DNA of 64,000 nucleotides from an uncultured bacterium (GTDB taxonomy: Bacteria > Verrucomicrobiota > Lentisphaeria > Victivallales > UBA1829), in the NCBI GenBank assembly GCA_900549415.1, contig URNX01000001.1, positions 124,001 to 188,000 on the forward strand, written 5' to 3'. How positions within the stretch are numbered: position 1 is the first letter of the stretch; the number at the start of each line of letters is the position of its first letter. A program made the translations under genes and the position numbers. Below are positions 52,878 through 61,613 of the stretch, piece by piece. The notes under the pieces were generated by a model. It was not told where the DNA came from and did no database searches. It saw only the letters and a program-made list of their open reading frames with translations.

Positions 52878-54368
52878 TCAGTCTTTCTTGTCGGACTTCT
52901 TTGTCCACTCTTCGAGTTTTTTTGCGGCGAATTCACGTCCGCCGAGTCCGAAGGCCAGAGCAACCGCAATGCAGATTGCGCCGAGAAGAAGCGTGAACGC
53001 GGTCTGAACGATCGGTCCGCCGATGTTCATGTTGTGGATCGCAATCGCACCGGTGAAGATCAGGACGGCAACACGGACGATTGTAACAACGATGTCCGCG
53101 CATTTGCCCTTGATGGCGTCAGCGGCAAAGTTGGAGATCCAGATACCGATGAGCAGGACAATCACGCCGATGATGATGTTTCCGCCGAATTCCATGAAGG
53201 TGCGGAGCAGGCGCGAAAGTTCGAGGAATCCGAGGATGTCGGATGCCGCAACCGCCGCCATGAAGATGATCGTCAGGAATGCGAGTTTACCGACGATGAC
53301 GGACGGCAGGCTGGATTCCTTATCATCCTTTGCCGCAAAGCCGAGTTTCGCAATGAGCTGGTTGAAGCCGAAGTTCTCGAATACCTGCGTGACAAGTCCG
53401 GCAACAAAGCTGCCTGCGAGGAACGCAACGAAGATCAGAAGCGCGGCTCCGAGGATGTCGCCCGTCGCATTCAGCAGCTTGTCGAAGAAGCCCGCAACCG
53501 AGTTGGAGAGCGAGTCGATCTTCAGCGCGGTGAGCGAGGAGATCAGAACCGGAATCGCAACCAGGACGTATGCGACAACGCCGATCATGGAGGAAAGCCC
53601 CTTGTCACCGAAGAGCTTCGAGACGCCGGCTTTTTCACCGAGCGCATCGACGCGGGAAATGACGATGAGTCCCGTAACAGCCTTGCGGACGACTTTCGCC
53701 GCGAGCAGGCCGACAAAGAGAATTGCCGCCGCCGCGATCAGATTCGGGATATAACCGAGAATCTTGGAGAACATCTGCTGAATCGGTTCCGTGATGCCCT
53801 TGATTTCCAGAACATTGAGGATCGAGGGCAGGAAGAAGAGCAGAACCACCCAGTAGAGGATGGATGCGACCGTTGCGCTGAGCGGCGTTTCGTTTTCTTT
53901 TTCATCGGTGAGTTTGGCGAAGCGCTCATCGAAGCGGATCATCTGCAGGAACATGTTCGAGCCGTAGCGGAGCACGGTTGCGACAACCCAGGCGATGAAG
54001 GCGAGTGCGACAGCGCCGATGATTTTCGCTGCATACGAGGTCAGAGACGCGACGAACTCCTGAATCGGTTCCGCCGTCTGGGTCAGATTCAGGGTTGTCA
54101 GACAGCCGAGAATCGTGAGCAGCAGAATCAGATAGTAAACGAAGCGTCCGACGAATTTCGCCGTGGACTTTTCTTTCAGTTCGCTTCCCTGCGGGAGGCA
54201 GCGGTTGAGTTTTTGATCAACGCCGATTCTGTTGACCAGTTTTGCGACCTGGCTTGAGACGATGACTGCGATGAGCCATCCTACCAGCAGGACGAGGATT
54301 GCGCCGATGAGATTGAGGACATTGCTGTCGACAATCATCTGCCAGACGTTTTTGAAGAAATCTTCCAT
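52878..54368 (-). CDS. MscS-related multi-helix membrane protein (conserved TM helix repeats)
   Basis: A 496-residue membrane protein with about 10-12 helices, several resembling the repeated conserved TM-helix unit found at the N-terminus of some MscS-type channels (ILGYIPNLIAAAAILFVGLLAAKVVRKAVTGL, FGGNIIIGVIVLLIGIWISNFAADAIK). The cytoplasmic beta domain of true MscS proteins is not visible. It is therefore better called MscS-related than a proven channel. Start ATG 54368 has AGGAGAAG. Next to a CvrA-type antiporter, it fits an osmotic role. Confidence 0.75.
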   Translation of the reverse strand: MEDFFKNVWQMIVDSNVLNLIGAILVLLVGWLIAVIVSSQVAKLVNRIGVDQKLNRCLPQGSELKEKSTAKFVGRFVYYLILLLTILGCLTTLNLTQTAEPIQEFVASLTSYAAKIIGAVALAFIAWVVATVLRYGSNMFLQMIRFDERFAKLTDEKENETPLSATVASILYWVVLLFFLPSILNVLEIKGITEPIQQMFSKILGYIPNLIAAAAILFVGLLAAKVVRKAVTGLIVISRVDALGEKAGVSKLFGDKGLSSMIGVVAYVLVAIPVLISSLTALKIDSLSNSVAGFFDKLLNATGDILGAALLIFVAFLAGSFVAGLVTQVFENFGFNQLIAKLGFAAKDDKESSLPSVIVGKLAFLTIIFMAAVAASDILGFLELSRLLRTFMEFGGNIIIGVIVLLIGIWISNFAADAIKGKCADIVVTIVRVAVLIFTGAIAIHNMNIGGPIVQTAFTLLLGAICIAVALAFGLGGREFAAKKLEEWTKKSDKKD

Positions 54369-54409
54369 TTTTCTTCTCCTTCAGTTTTATTGGTTGTTGT
54401 ATTTGCAAG

Positions 54410-54437
54410 CCGGACGGAGAAGGGGGGATCCGTCCGG
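54410..54437. other. 9-bp hairpin between the antiporter and MscS-related genes
   Basis: CCGGACGGA (54410-54418) pairs with TCCGTCCGG (54429-54437), 10-base loop. No T tract follows on the minus strand, so it may only stabilise or attenuate the message rather than terminate it. Confidence 0.5.
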
Positions 54438-54448
54438 AGATGCCCTGT

Positions 54449-56365
54449 TCAAGATTCTGTGGCGACTCCGAGGAAGTTTCCGGTTTTGTCGAGCACTTCC
54501 GGTTTTCCGAGAATCATCAGCGAATCATTGGGTTCGAGTTTCGTTTCTCCGTGGGGGACCACATACTTTTCACCGCGGCGGATCAGCAGAACGAGAGCTC
54601 CGGCGGGCAGTCCGAGCGTTTTGAGGTTTTTGCCGACGATGTTGTCCGCGTTCGGCAGAATCTCGTATTCGCGCATTTCGTCTTCCATGTTTCCGGTGTT
54701 TTCAAATTCCAGCGGAACGCGCGGATGAACCTTCAGCGGCAAATCCAGTTTCAGTTTTTTCGCGGCCGGCATGATGGTCATGCCCTGGAGAATCACCGAG
54801 GTCAGAACGATGAAGAAGACGATGTGGAACATCATTTCGCATCCCGGAAGTTTGTGAATCAACGGGAATGTGGCGAGCATGACGGGAGCTCCGCCGCGCA
54901 GTCCGACCCATGAAACAAGCATTCGTTCATTCCAGTTGAATTTGCTTCCGAGCATACAGAGCAGAACCGAGAGCGGGCGGGCGACGAGCATCAGAGCGGC
55001 GGCAATGCAGAGTCCGATCCACCAGTTCTTGAGAAGCAGTTTCGGGTCTGCAAGCAAGCCGAGCATTGTGAAAAGAATCACCTGCATCAGCCACGCCATG
55101 CCGTCGTGAAAACGTCCGAGTCCGTTGTGATAGATGAATTTGTCGTTGCCCATGACGAGCCCGGTTACATAGACCGCCATGAAACCGTTTCCGCCGAATC
55201 GTTCTGTGAATCCGAAGGAAAACAGCGTGACGGCGATTCCGAGAACGTAATAGAGACCGTCGTAGTCAAGGTTGATTTTATTGAAGAGCCAGACTGCGAT
55301 TTTTCCCCATGCGATGCCGAGGATTACGCCGAGCGTCATTTTTGCGATGAAACTCAAAAAGATGTCTTTGAAAATTCCGATGTCAAGACCGCTGCTTCCG
55401 GGAGTCTCCATGCTGTGGAGCGCAAGCGGAACAAGGGTAATTGTGAGGAAGGCCGCCATCGGGTCGTTGCTTCCGGATTCAAATTCAAGCAGCGACTGAA
55501 GATCTCCTTTGAGGCTGACGCTTTTTGAGCGGAGAATGGAGAATACCGCGGCGGCGTCCGTTGAGGAGATAATGGCACCGAGCAGCAGGCACCAGAGGAA
55601 GGTCAGGTTCTTGTCCGGCAGCTGCCAGCGGAAAAAGTAAAAGGCGATGATGCCGAGAAAGAATGCAGTCATAAATACTCCGAGGCTGGAAAGGATGCCG
55701 CCAGTCTTGACCACATTTTTAATGGAGGACCATTTTGTGTCGAATCCTCCGGAGAAGAGGATAAACGCCATGGCAATTGTTCCGATGACATTTGCCAGAT
55801 TCGGATCATCGAAAGGCACTTCATGAAAGCCTTTGGGTCCCGCGAGCATTCCGATTGCAAGGAAGACTACAAGGACCGGCATGTTGATTTTGGAAGAGAG
55901 CTTTGTCGAACACGCGCATATCAGAACGAGAACGGCAAAGGTCATAAGCACGGTGCTGATGGAGGATACATCGCTGAAAAAATTCATTTGAATTCCTGTT
56001 TTGCTGGGTGAAACTGTTGTTTGAGCGGAGGGTTGAGCCGGGGACTGTTCCGGTCCCGCCCGTTTTGTTTCCAGCGGAGTTCCTTCGATCTGTGCTGCGG
56101 AGTGTTCCGGTTCAGGGTGAAGTCCGGCATTCTCGGCTTTTGCGGTGGTCTTGCCGGATTCGGGCGCGGACGGAAGTTCGCTGACCGGTGCGGCAACTGT
56201 CTGGCGGGAAGATGCCGTTGAAGGCAGAACCTTCGGCGAGTCGGGCTTTGCCGTTTTGGAAATAGTTTCTCCGGAATCCGGCTGAACGGGCGTGGCAACA
56301 GTATTGCTTCCCGCAATCGCCAGCAGGGATAGAATGCAGATAAGAAGTGCAAGAGTTTTTTTCAT
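54449..56365 (-). CDS. cvrA: CvrA/NhaP2-type potassium/proton antiporter with N-terminal extension
   Basis: A 638-residue antiporter. The membrane part (about 130-515) has the CPA1-type ion-binding motif SSTDAAAVFSILRSKSVSLKGDLQSLLEFESGSNDPMA and GLRGGAPVMLATFPLI. A TrkA-C-like domain closes it (about 545-635: LPAGALVLLIRRGEKYVVPHGETKLEPNDSLMIL). Unusually, it starts with a signal-like helix (MKKTLALLICILSLLAIAGS) and about 110 residues rich in Pro, Ser and Thr before the transporter. Start ATG 56365; AGGAG is upstream. It exports K+ to control cell volume. Confidence 0.9.
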   Translation of the reverse strand: MKKTLALLICILSLLAIAGSNTVATPVQPDSGETISKTAKPDSPKVLPSTASSRQTVAAPVSELPSAPESGKTTAKAENAGLHPEPEHSAAQIEGTPLETKRAGPEQSPAQPSAQTTVSPSKTGIQMNFFSDVSSISTVLMTFAVLVLICACSTKLSSKINMPVLVVFLAIGMLAGPKGFHEVPFDDPNLANVIGTIAMAFILFSGGFDTKWSSIKNVVKTGGILSSLGVFMTAFFLGIIAFYFFRWQLPDKNLTFLWCLLLGAIISSTDAAAVFSILRSKSVSLKGDLQSLLEFESGSNDPMAAFLTITLVPLALHSMETPGSSGLDIGIFKDIFLSFIAKMTLGVILGIAWGKIAVWLFNKINLDYDGLYYVLGIAVTLFSFGFTERFGGNGFMAVYVTGLVMGNDKFIYHNGLGRFHDGMAWLMQVILFTMLGLLADPKLLLKNWWIGLCIAAALMLVARPLSVLLCMLGSKFNWNERMLVSWVGLRGGAPVMLATFPLIHKLPGCEMMFHIVFFIVLTSVILQGMTIMPAAKKLKLDLPLKVHPRVPLEFENTGNMEDEMREYEILPNADNIVGKNLKTLGLPAGALVLLIRRGEKYVVPHGETKLEPNDSLMILGKPEVLDKTGNFLGVATES

Positions 56366-56506
56366 CAAATGACATCGCTCCTGTGTGTATGCGGTACTGT
56401 ATCATCAAAACGTAAAAAATCAACGAAAAAAACAGAGAAATACACAGGAATTTTGGTGTAAAAAGCCGGTTCTGGAAATTTTTTCGGATTTTTTGCAAAA
56501 ACGCAT

Positions 56507-56534
56507 TTGCAATTTTCGTGAAGCGCATTATATT
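56507..56534 (+). promoter_or_regulatory. promoter of tRNA-Met
   Basis: TTGCAA (56507-56512), 16-base spacer, TATATT (56529-56534), 20 bases before the tRNA. Confidence 0.65.
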
Positions 56535-56553
56535 AAGCACCATCAAGAACGAT

Positions 56554-56628
56554 GGCTGCTTAGCTCAGCGGTAGAGCACTGGAATCATAATCCATTGGTC
56601 GCTGGTTCAATCCCGGCAGCAGCCACCA
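56554..56628 (+). tRNA. tRNA-Met(CAT), elongator type (or tRNA-Ile2)
   Basis: A 75-base tRNA with encoded CCA. Acceptor stem GGCTGCT/AGCAGCC is perfectly paired, D arm GCTC/GAGC, anticodon loop ATCATAA with anticodon CAT, T arm GCTGG/CCGGC with loop TTCAATC. The first pair is G-C, so it is not the initiator type. The bottom pair of the anticodon stem is a C-T mismatch. A CAT tRNA can also be tRNA-Ile2 after lysidine modification; sequence alone does not decide. Confidence 0.9.
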
Positions 56629-56640
56629 CTTAAATTTTCA

Positions 56641-56664
56641 CCTCGTATCTGCGAGGTTTTTTTT
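56641..56664 (+). terminator. terminator of tRNA-Met
   Basis: CCTCG/CGAGG stem with a 6-base loop, followed by eight T. Confidence 0.85.
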
Positions 56665-56754
56665 ATTATCTGCACGCTCCCTGCGTTCAACTCTGTTTTT
56701 CGGATGATTTTGTCAGGGGGATTCCCTTTTCCCTGTTACTGAAAGCCTGAACCG

Positions 56755-58923
56755 TCATTGCCGAAGAAGGCTGTGACGGTCGTTTAACATAAATTTCTCA
56801 TACCGGATTTCGCGGTCGGGACCAATGGGAAAACACTTCTGCAAAACGCCGGTCCGATAAAGCTCCAGACGCTCTCCGTCTGCTCCGTTCCGGAATTGCA
56901 GAACAATCCCCGTCCACGGTGGATTCAGGATGAGCGAAAAACCGTCAGGGTCCTTGCGGTATTTCACAAAAGCGGAGGGCTGATTCTTCTCCATCGGCAA
57001 CCCCAGCATCAGCGCGCGTTTTCTGGCACGGTACGCATAAACGGTGTTCAGGCGAACCGGAGCGGGAAACTGCAGACTGCGGGTGTCGGTCATGTTCAGA
57101 AACGGGAATGCGCCTCCGCAGGATTCCCGGCGGAGAGAATCGCAATACAATTCAGAAACGGTTGCCGCTCCCTGTATGCGCAGAAGGGCGGCTGCATCGC
57201 GCGCCGCATCGTAGTCCGGCATATTGATCACCAGCGAATGTCCGCCTGACGGTGAAGTGAAAAGCAGCATCGGGCGCACTCCGCCTCCGCAACGGATGAT
57301 GAGCTCATCCGGGCGCATTCGCGGAAACAGCAGAAAAATTCCGGCCAGAAGAGCGAGTCCAATCAGCGCTGCAAGTTCAACCTTCGGTTTCCGGTTCAGC
57401 AGGAGAAGTGCGAACAGAATCAGAAACAGCAGCGCCGCCCACCCTGGAGTCGTCTGAGTGTAAAAATATCCAGTCTCCGCAAAAAACGCGGGGATGCCGC
57501 GCAGCAGATCCAGCAGAGGGCTCATTGCAGCACCAATCAGGGAGAGCGCACCGGGAATCCAGCTTGCACAGAGTCCAACTGCAAACAGAGCAAAGCAAAG
57601 CCAAGCGACCGGACTTACCAGAAGATAGCTGAAGACCGCCCACGGCGTGAACAATCCCTGGTGACACATCGAAACCGCAAAACTTGCCAGATATGCGGCA
57701 AATGAAGCTCCGGCGCTGAATATCAGAAAATTGACTGTGCGGGTATACAGCCATCCCGGAGAATGAAGACGGAAGCGCCACGGAGCCCGGACAAAACTGG
57801 ATATGTGTTTCAAATAAGGTCCGCATAAAATCAGAAACATCACACAGAGAAACGAATACTGAAAACCGAGATCCAGCGGCGCATACGGATTTCCGATCAT
57901 CAGAAGAACTGCTGCAAATGCCAGCGTGTTCATCGGACGCGTCCGGTAATGAAACGCCTTCAGCAAAGCGAACACGGCGAACATCACATACGCACGGAAC
58001 GCGGGCCCCTGCATTCCGGTCGAAAGTGCGTAAATCAGCACCGGCGGCAGGACAAGCAGCCAGCGCGCGGTAAACGGAAACGGACGCAGAATCGCCATGA
58101 GAACCATCGCAAAAAGCGCAATATGAAGTCCGCTTACGCAAAGGACATGGATCGTTCCGCTCCTCAGAAAATCTGTCCGGATATCCGCGCTAACGCCCTG
58201 TTTCATTCCGAACAGAAGCGCCGCGGCAACCGCCCGGTTCTCCTCTCTCAGCTTCGCTCCGAGGCTTTCCAGAATAATTCCGCGCACATCGTAAATCCGG
58301 CGCAAAAACGAGTTGCCACGCTGAAGAACCGTCAGTTCGCGAACCTCAAAGACGCGCTTCACTCCCTTCGTCCGGGCGTACGCGGAAAAATCGAACACTC
58401 CGGGAGCAGCGGGAGGCGAAAGCGGTTCCAGCATTCCGGAAACATGGAGCGTGTCGCCATAACCGGGCGAAACATTCAGGAAAGACGGAATCCGCAGGAA
58501 TACGGTTCCGGAAAGCGGACGCCATATATCGGTCTGCGTGTAACGAAACGCCTCGACCTCGGCCAGCACATTTCCGGGAGCGTTCGGCATCCACGAAGGC
58601 AAACCGCCGCAAAGGGAGGAATCCACCGCTTTCACGCGCAGTTCCGCTCCGGTGCGGCGAGCGGGCAAATCCGTGCGTGGATCGTGAAACAGAAGCAGGG
58701 AAGAGAGCACCAGCAGAGTCGGCAGAACCCAAACCCGCAGACATCTTGCGCTTCCGAGGAGCCGCCATGCCGCAAGCGTCAGCGGCAGCGGAGCCAGGAA
58801 GAAACAGTCGGAGGCTTCCGGCAGGAGAAACGGAAGAATATCCGCATTCAGAATCGCGATTACCGCCACCACGCACGGAAACGAATCGGCAAAGCGTCCG
58901 CATGCGGTGCGCGGCGGATTCAT
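56755..58923 (-). CDS. comEC: ComEC/Rec2-family DNA uptake channel
   Basis: A 722-residue membrane protein. It has N-terminal helices and a soluble OB-like region (about 85-195), then the Competence domain with HVLCVSGLHIALFAM (about 272-286) and about eight helices to residue 515. ComEC brings single-stranded DNA across the inner membrane in natural transformation. The C-terminal 200 residues lack the metallo-beta-lactamase HxHxDH motif often found in longer ComEC proteins. It overlaps the kinase-like gene by four bases (ATGA). Confidence 0.9.
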   Translation of the reverse strand: MNPPRTACGRFADSFPCVVAVIAILNADILPFLLPEASDCFFLAPLPLTLAAWRLLGSARCLRVWVLPTLLVLSSLLLFHDPRTDLPARRTGAELRVKAVDSSLCGGLPSWMPNAPGNVLAEVEAFRYTQTDIWRPLSGTVFLRIPSFLNVSPGYGDTLHVSGMLEPLSPPAAPGVFDFSAYARTKGVKRVFEVRELTVLQRGNSFLRRIYDVRGIILESLGAKLREENRAVAAALLFGMKQGVSADIRTDFLRSGTIHVLCVSGLHIALFAMVLMAILRPFPFTARWLLVLPPVLIYALSTGMQGPAFRAYVMFAVFALLKAFHYRTRPMNTLAFAAVLLMIGNPYAPLDLGFQYSFLCVMFLILCGPYLKHISSFVRAPWRFRLHSPGWLYTRTVNFLIFSAGASFAAYLASFAVSMCHQGLFTPWAVFSYLLVSPVAWLCFALFAVGLCASWIPGALSLIGAAMSPLLDLLRGIPAFFAETGYFYTQTTPGWAALLFLILFALLLLNRKPKVELAALIGLALLAGIFLLFPRMRPDELIIRCGGGVRPMLLFTSPSGGHSLVINMPDYDAARDAAALLRIQGAATVSELYCDSLRRESCGGAFPFLNMTDTRSLQFPAPVRLNTVYAYRARKRALMLGLPMEKNQPSAFVKYRKDPDGFSLILNPPWTGIVLQFRNGADGERLELYRTGVLQKCFPIGPDREIRYEKFMLNDRHSLLRQ

Positions 58924-59714
58924 CGGGCTTTCCGTTCCAGTTCATCACGAATCGCTTCCGGGACAAACGGAAACGGTCCCGAATAGGATTCCGCGGCTTT
59001 CCGGCAAAGGTCAAGGTCGGAAGGAACGCAGTCCGGGTGCGCCAGACGCAGAACGCGACGGCAGGATTCCGTCAGCCGGAACAGGTCTTCAAACATCTTC
59101 TTCCGGTCCGGCTTGCGAAGAACGAGTCCGCCATCCAGATCCCATGTTCCGGGATGCCCGTCCGGTGTCAGATAAATGTTGCTGAGCTTATAATCACCGT
59201 GCACGATGTTGTGATTGTGAATCCGGGAAAGCTGTTCCGCGGCCTTCTCCATAATGGTGTCAAGCGTGCGCAGAGGTTCGGAGGATTCCACAAGAAGCGC
59301 GTGCATATCGCGGACTTCGCTCCGCATTTCGTTGATGATGTATCCGCCGCAAAGACGCAAGCCGCGGCGGTGTTCCCCGACCGCGAGCACGGCGGGGGTG
59401 TCAATCTCAGCTTCCCGGAGCGCGCAAATCGTTTCGGCTGCGCGGAAAGCGCGTGCGCGGCGGAAGAGATAACGGAATGTAAAGCCGACGCCCTTGTTGT
59501 TTGTCCGTTTCAGGAAGAAAGGCGGGAGACCGTCCGCCGAACAGAGCGCTGCGGTGGTTGTTCTCGAATCTTTCAGTTTGGTTCCCGAAGCGAGAATGAA
59601 ATCGAGGTTTTCGGGAAAGCAGGGCATCTGATCGGCGGGGAAATCCGGAGCAAGACGGAAGAACCATCCGTTCCGGGCAACGGTTCGCGAAAGTTCCTGA
59701 CTGTTCCGTGGCAT
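58920..59714 (-). CDS. lipopolysaccharide-kinase/InaA-family protein
   Basis: A 264-residue protein kinase-like enzyme of the Kdo/LPS kinase (WaaP/InaA) family. The catalytic loop IVHGDYKLSNIYLT contains HGD with a Lys two positions on, and the metal site is DLDGG (DFG equivalent) near residue 205. FFLKRTNNKG carries the ATP-binding Lys region. It may phosphorylate lipid A core sugars. I choose ATG 59714 (AAGGAG upstream); the frame opens earlier at GTG 59750. It is coupled to comEC. Confidence 0.8.
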   Translation of the reverse strand: MPRNSQELSRTVARNGWFFRLAPDFPADQMPCFPENLDFILASGTKLKDSRTTTAALCSADGLPPFFLKRTNNKGVGFTFRYLFRRARAFRAAETICALREAEIDTPAVLAVGEHRRGLRLCGGYIINEMRSEVRDMHALLVESSEPLRTLDTIMEKAAEQLSRIHNHNIVHGDYKLSNIYLTPDGHPGTWDLDGGLVLRKPDRKKMFEDLFRLTESCRRVLRLAHPDCVPSDLDLCRKAAESYSGPFPFVPEAIRDELERKAR

Positions 59715-59797
59715 GTTGATTCTCCTTTGCAATGAAAGGTAATGTAGCACTGATTGAAGAGGAATGCAAAAAATGTTTTGATTTTTTCGGAAAGAGA

Positions 59798-59826
59798 TTG
59801 TATTTGCCGGATGAGACGTGTATATT
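59798..59826 (+). promoter_or_regulatory. promoter of the Minf_1886-like gene
   Basis: TTGTAT (59798-59803), 17-base spacer, TATATT (59821-59826). Transcription would begin near 59833, too close for the ATG at 59836 to have a ribosome binding site, supporting ATG 59851. Confidence 0.6.
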
Positions 59827-59850
59827 ATTTAATGTATGGGGAACCTTAAG

Positions 59851-60276
59851 ATGCCTGACGAAAATTTTACTGAAATTGTCGATAAAATCATGCAGAACGA
59901 TATCCGGTACCGCGCCGGCGCGTATGAATTTGTCAACGAGGCTGTCTCCTACACCATCCGCAGACTTCAGCGGGAAAAGAAATCGAAACGTGAACGCCAT
60001 GTCTCCGGCGAGGAACTCATCCGCGGGCTTGCGGAATTCGCGGAAGAACAGTTCGGGCCGCTCGCCTGGAACGTGCTCGAAGACTGGGGACTCGTCAGCG
60101 GGTCGGCGGTCGGCGACGTCGTCTTCAATATGATTCATGAAGGACTGCTCACCGCGGGAGAAAACGATTCACGCGAGGACTTCAACCGCTTCCCAAATCT
60201 CAAACGTCTGCTCCGCCGCTACCCGAAGCCGTCGGCAAAGCAGCCGGACGGAGGTTCAGCCCCGGTCATCATTTAA
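59851..60276 (+). CDS. Minf_1886-family protein (PVC-restricted)
   Basis: A 141-residue protein of the conserved Minf_1886 family (a Verrucomicrobia/Planctomycetes-restricted group). Recognised features are RYRAGAYEFVNEAVSYTIRRL, HVSGEELIRGLAEFAEEQFGPLAWNVLEDWG and the SREDF region near the end. Function unknown. I use ATG 59851 (MPDENFTEIVDKI), with GGGGA nine bases upstream, over the ATG at 59836. It supports a PVC origin for the window. Confidence 0.85.
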   Translation: MPDENFTEIVDKIMQNDIRYRAGAYEFVNEAVSYTIRRLQREKKSKRERHVSGEELIRGLAEFAEEQFGPLAWNVLEDWGLVSGSAVGDVVFNMIHEGLLTAGENDSREDFNRFPNLKRLLRRYPKPSAKQPDGGSAPVII

Positions 60277-60304
60277 AAAAATCAGGGATTCTTTGCAAAT
60301 CCAT

Positions 60305-60332
60305 TTGATTTTACCGTTTTATGGGCTAAACT
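60305..60332 (+). promoter_or_regulatory. promoter of the LysM lipoprotein gene
   Basis: TTGATT (60305-60310), 16-base spacer, TAAACT (60327-60332), 48 bases before the ATG. Confidence 0.5.
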
Positions 60333-60380
60333 ATTAGAGTATGCAAAAACAAAAAAGACCATAATGGAGGTTTTACAGAC

Positions 60381-61553
60381 ATGAACAGCAAGTTGCTTTT
60401 CGGCAGTTTTTCCGCTCTGTTGCTGACAGGCGGAATGGTTTTCACAACCGGATGCGAATCCATTGACGACGATCCGATGCCGCCGGGAGCGTATGTCCCC
60501 CCCGCAACAGTCGATCCGATCGCGGTAAAAGGAGGCGAAAACACTCCGGCAACTCCGGTCAATGAACCTGTTGTTCTTCCCGCTCAGGATCCTGTGGAAC
60601 CCGTAGTTATTGTTCAGCCGCCGGTCAGCAAGCCCGCGCCGAAGAAACCGCTTCCTCCGAAAAAAGCCCCCAAAGCTCAGCCGAAGAAACGCCAGGCTCC
60701 TGCGGAAACCACCATTCACATCATCAAAAAAGGCGAATCCTTCTGGTCCATCGCCGCTCTCTACGGCGTTGAAATGGACGATATCGCCGCGGCAAACCCG
60801 AAGCTGAATCCGAAGAAACTCCATGTCGGCGGAAAAGTCGTCGTCCCCGGCGCGGCGGAACGGAAAGAGCGTGCAGCCAAAGCTCCGAAAAACGTGAAAC
60901 GCGCGAAAAAGACCGTTGCAAAGCTTGAAAACGAAGAGGGCGTTTACATCGTCAAAAACGGTGATTCTCTCAGCAGAATCGCAGCCCGTCACCATGTGAG
61001 AGTTTCCGCTCTCGCCGAAGCGAACAACATCAAAATCGACCAGATGCTCCGCATCGGTCAGAAGCTTGTCATTCCGAAGCCGGGGAAAGCAGTCAGACCG
61101 GCAAAGAAAACAACCGCCAAACCGGTGAACACGGCCTCCAACAAGGCTCCGAAGAAGACCGCCGAACCTGAAGTTGTTCCGCCGGCTCCGACTTCCGATC
61201 TTTTCCCGCCGGAAAAGCCCGCCACTACTGAAACACCCGCAGTTCCGGCAACTCCGGAGCTTCCGGCTGAACAGCCTGCCCAGAACACAACCCCGGCTCT
61301 GCCGACGGAAAATGCCGCTCCGGCTCCGGCCGCACCGCTTGCCTCTCCCGAAGCTCTGAGCGCGGTTTCCCAGGATACGACCCCGGTTGCCGCTCCGGCC
61401 ACCAGCGGATACACCTCCGATGTCGATGAGGACACCACTCTCGAAGACCTCGCGAAACGCTACGGCTACGGCGTCATGGAACTGAGGAAGCTCAACCCCG
61501 AAATCCCGGCGGACGGCAAAGTCCGCGCCGGTTCCGTGGTCAAACTTCCCTGA
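60381..61553 (+). CDS. LysM-domain lipoprotein
   Basis: A 390-residue predicted lipoprotein with lipobox TTGC (Cys25). Three LysM segments bind peptidoglycan: about 113-155 (HIIKKGESFWSIAALYGVEM), about 190-233 (YIVKNGDSLSRIAARHHVRV) and a more divergent one at the C-terminus (about 345-390, TTLEDLAKRYGYGVMEL). The linkers are very rich in Pro, Ala and Lys (30-110 and 235-340). Such proteins tether the outer membrane to the wall. It has its own promoter and terminator. Confidence 0.9.
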   Translation: MNSKLLFGSFSALLLTGGMVFTTGCESIDDDPMPPGAYVPPATVDPIAVKGGENTPATPVNEPVVLPAQDPVEPVVIVQPPVSKPAPKKPLPPKKAPKAQPKKRQAPAETTIHIIKKGESFWSIAALYGVEMDDIAAANPKLNPKKLHVGGKVVVPGAAERKERAAKAPKNVKRAKKTVAKLENEEGVYIVKNGDSLSRIAARHHVRVSALAEANNIKIDQMLRIGQKLVIPKPGKAVRPAKKTTAKPVNTASNKAPKKTAEPEVVPPAPTSDLFPPEKPATTETPAVPATPELPAEQPAQNTTPALPTENAAPAPAAPLASPEALSAVSQDTTPVAAPATSGYTSDVDEDTTLEDLAKRYGYGVMELRKLNPEIPADGKVRAGSVVKLP

Positions 61554-61576
61554 TCCGTCATTCAACACATGCAATC

Positions 61577-61604
61577 GCGCCGGATTCTTCCGGCGCTTTT
61601 TTTT
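61577..61604 (+). terminator. terminator of the LysM gene
   Basis: GCGCCGGA/TCCGGCGC 8-bp stem, 4-base loop, then TTTTTTTT. It sits just before ispD. Confidence 0.9.
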
Positions 61605-61613
61605 GAGAGCACC

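Noticed and set aside
56554..56628. Initiator tRNA
   Set aside because: The first acceptor pair is G-C, not the mismatch typical of initiator tRNA.
61569..61613. Earlier ATG for IspD
   Set aside because: It lies within the hairpin and T tract of the LysM gene terminator; ATG 61614 gives the usual IspD N-terminus.
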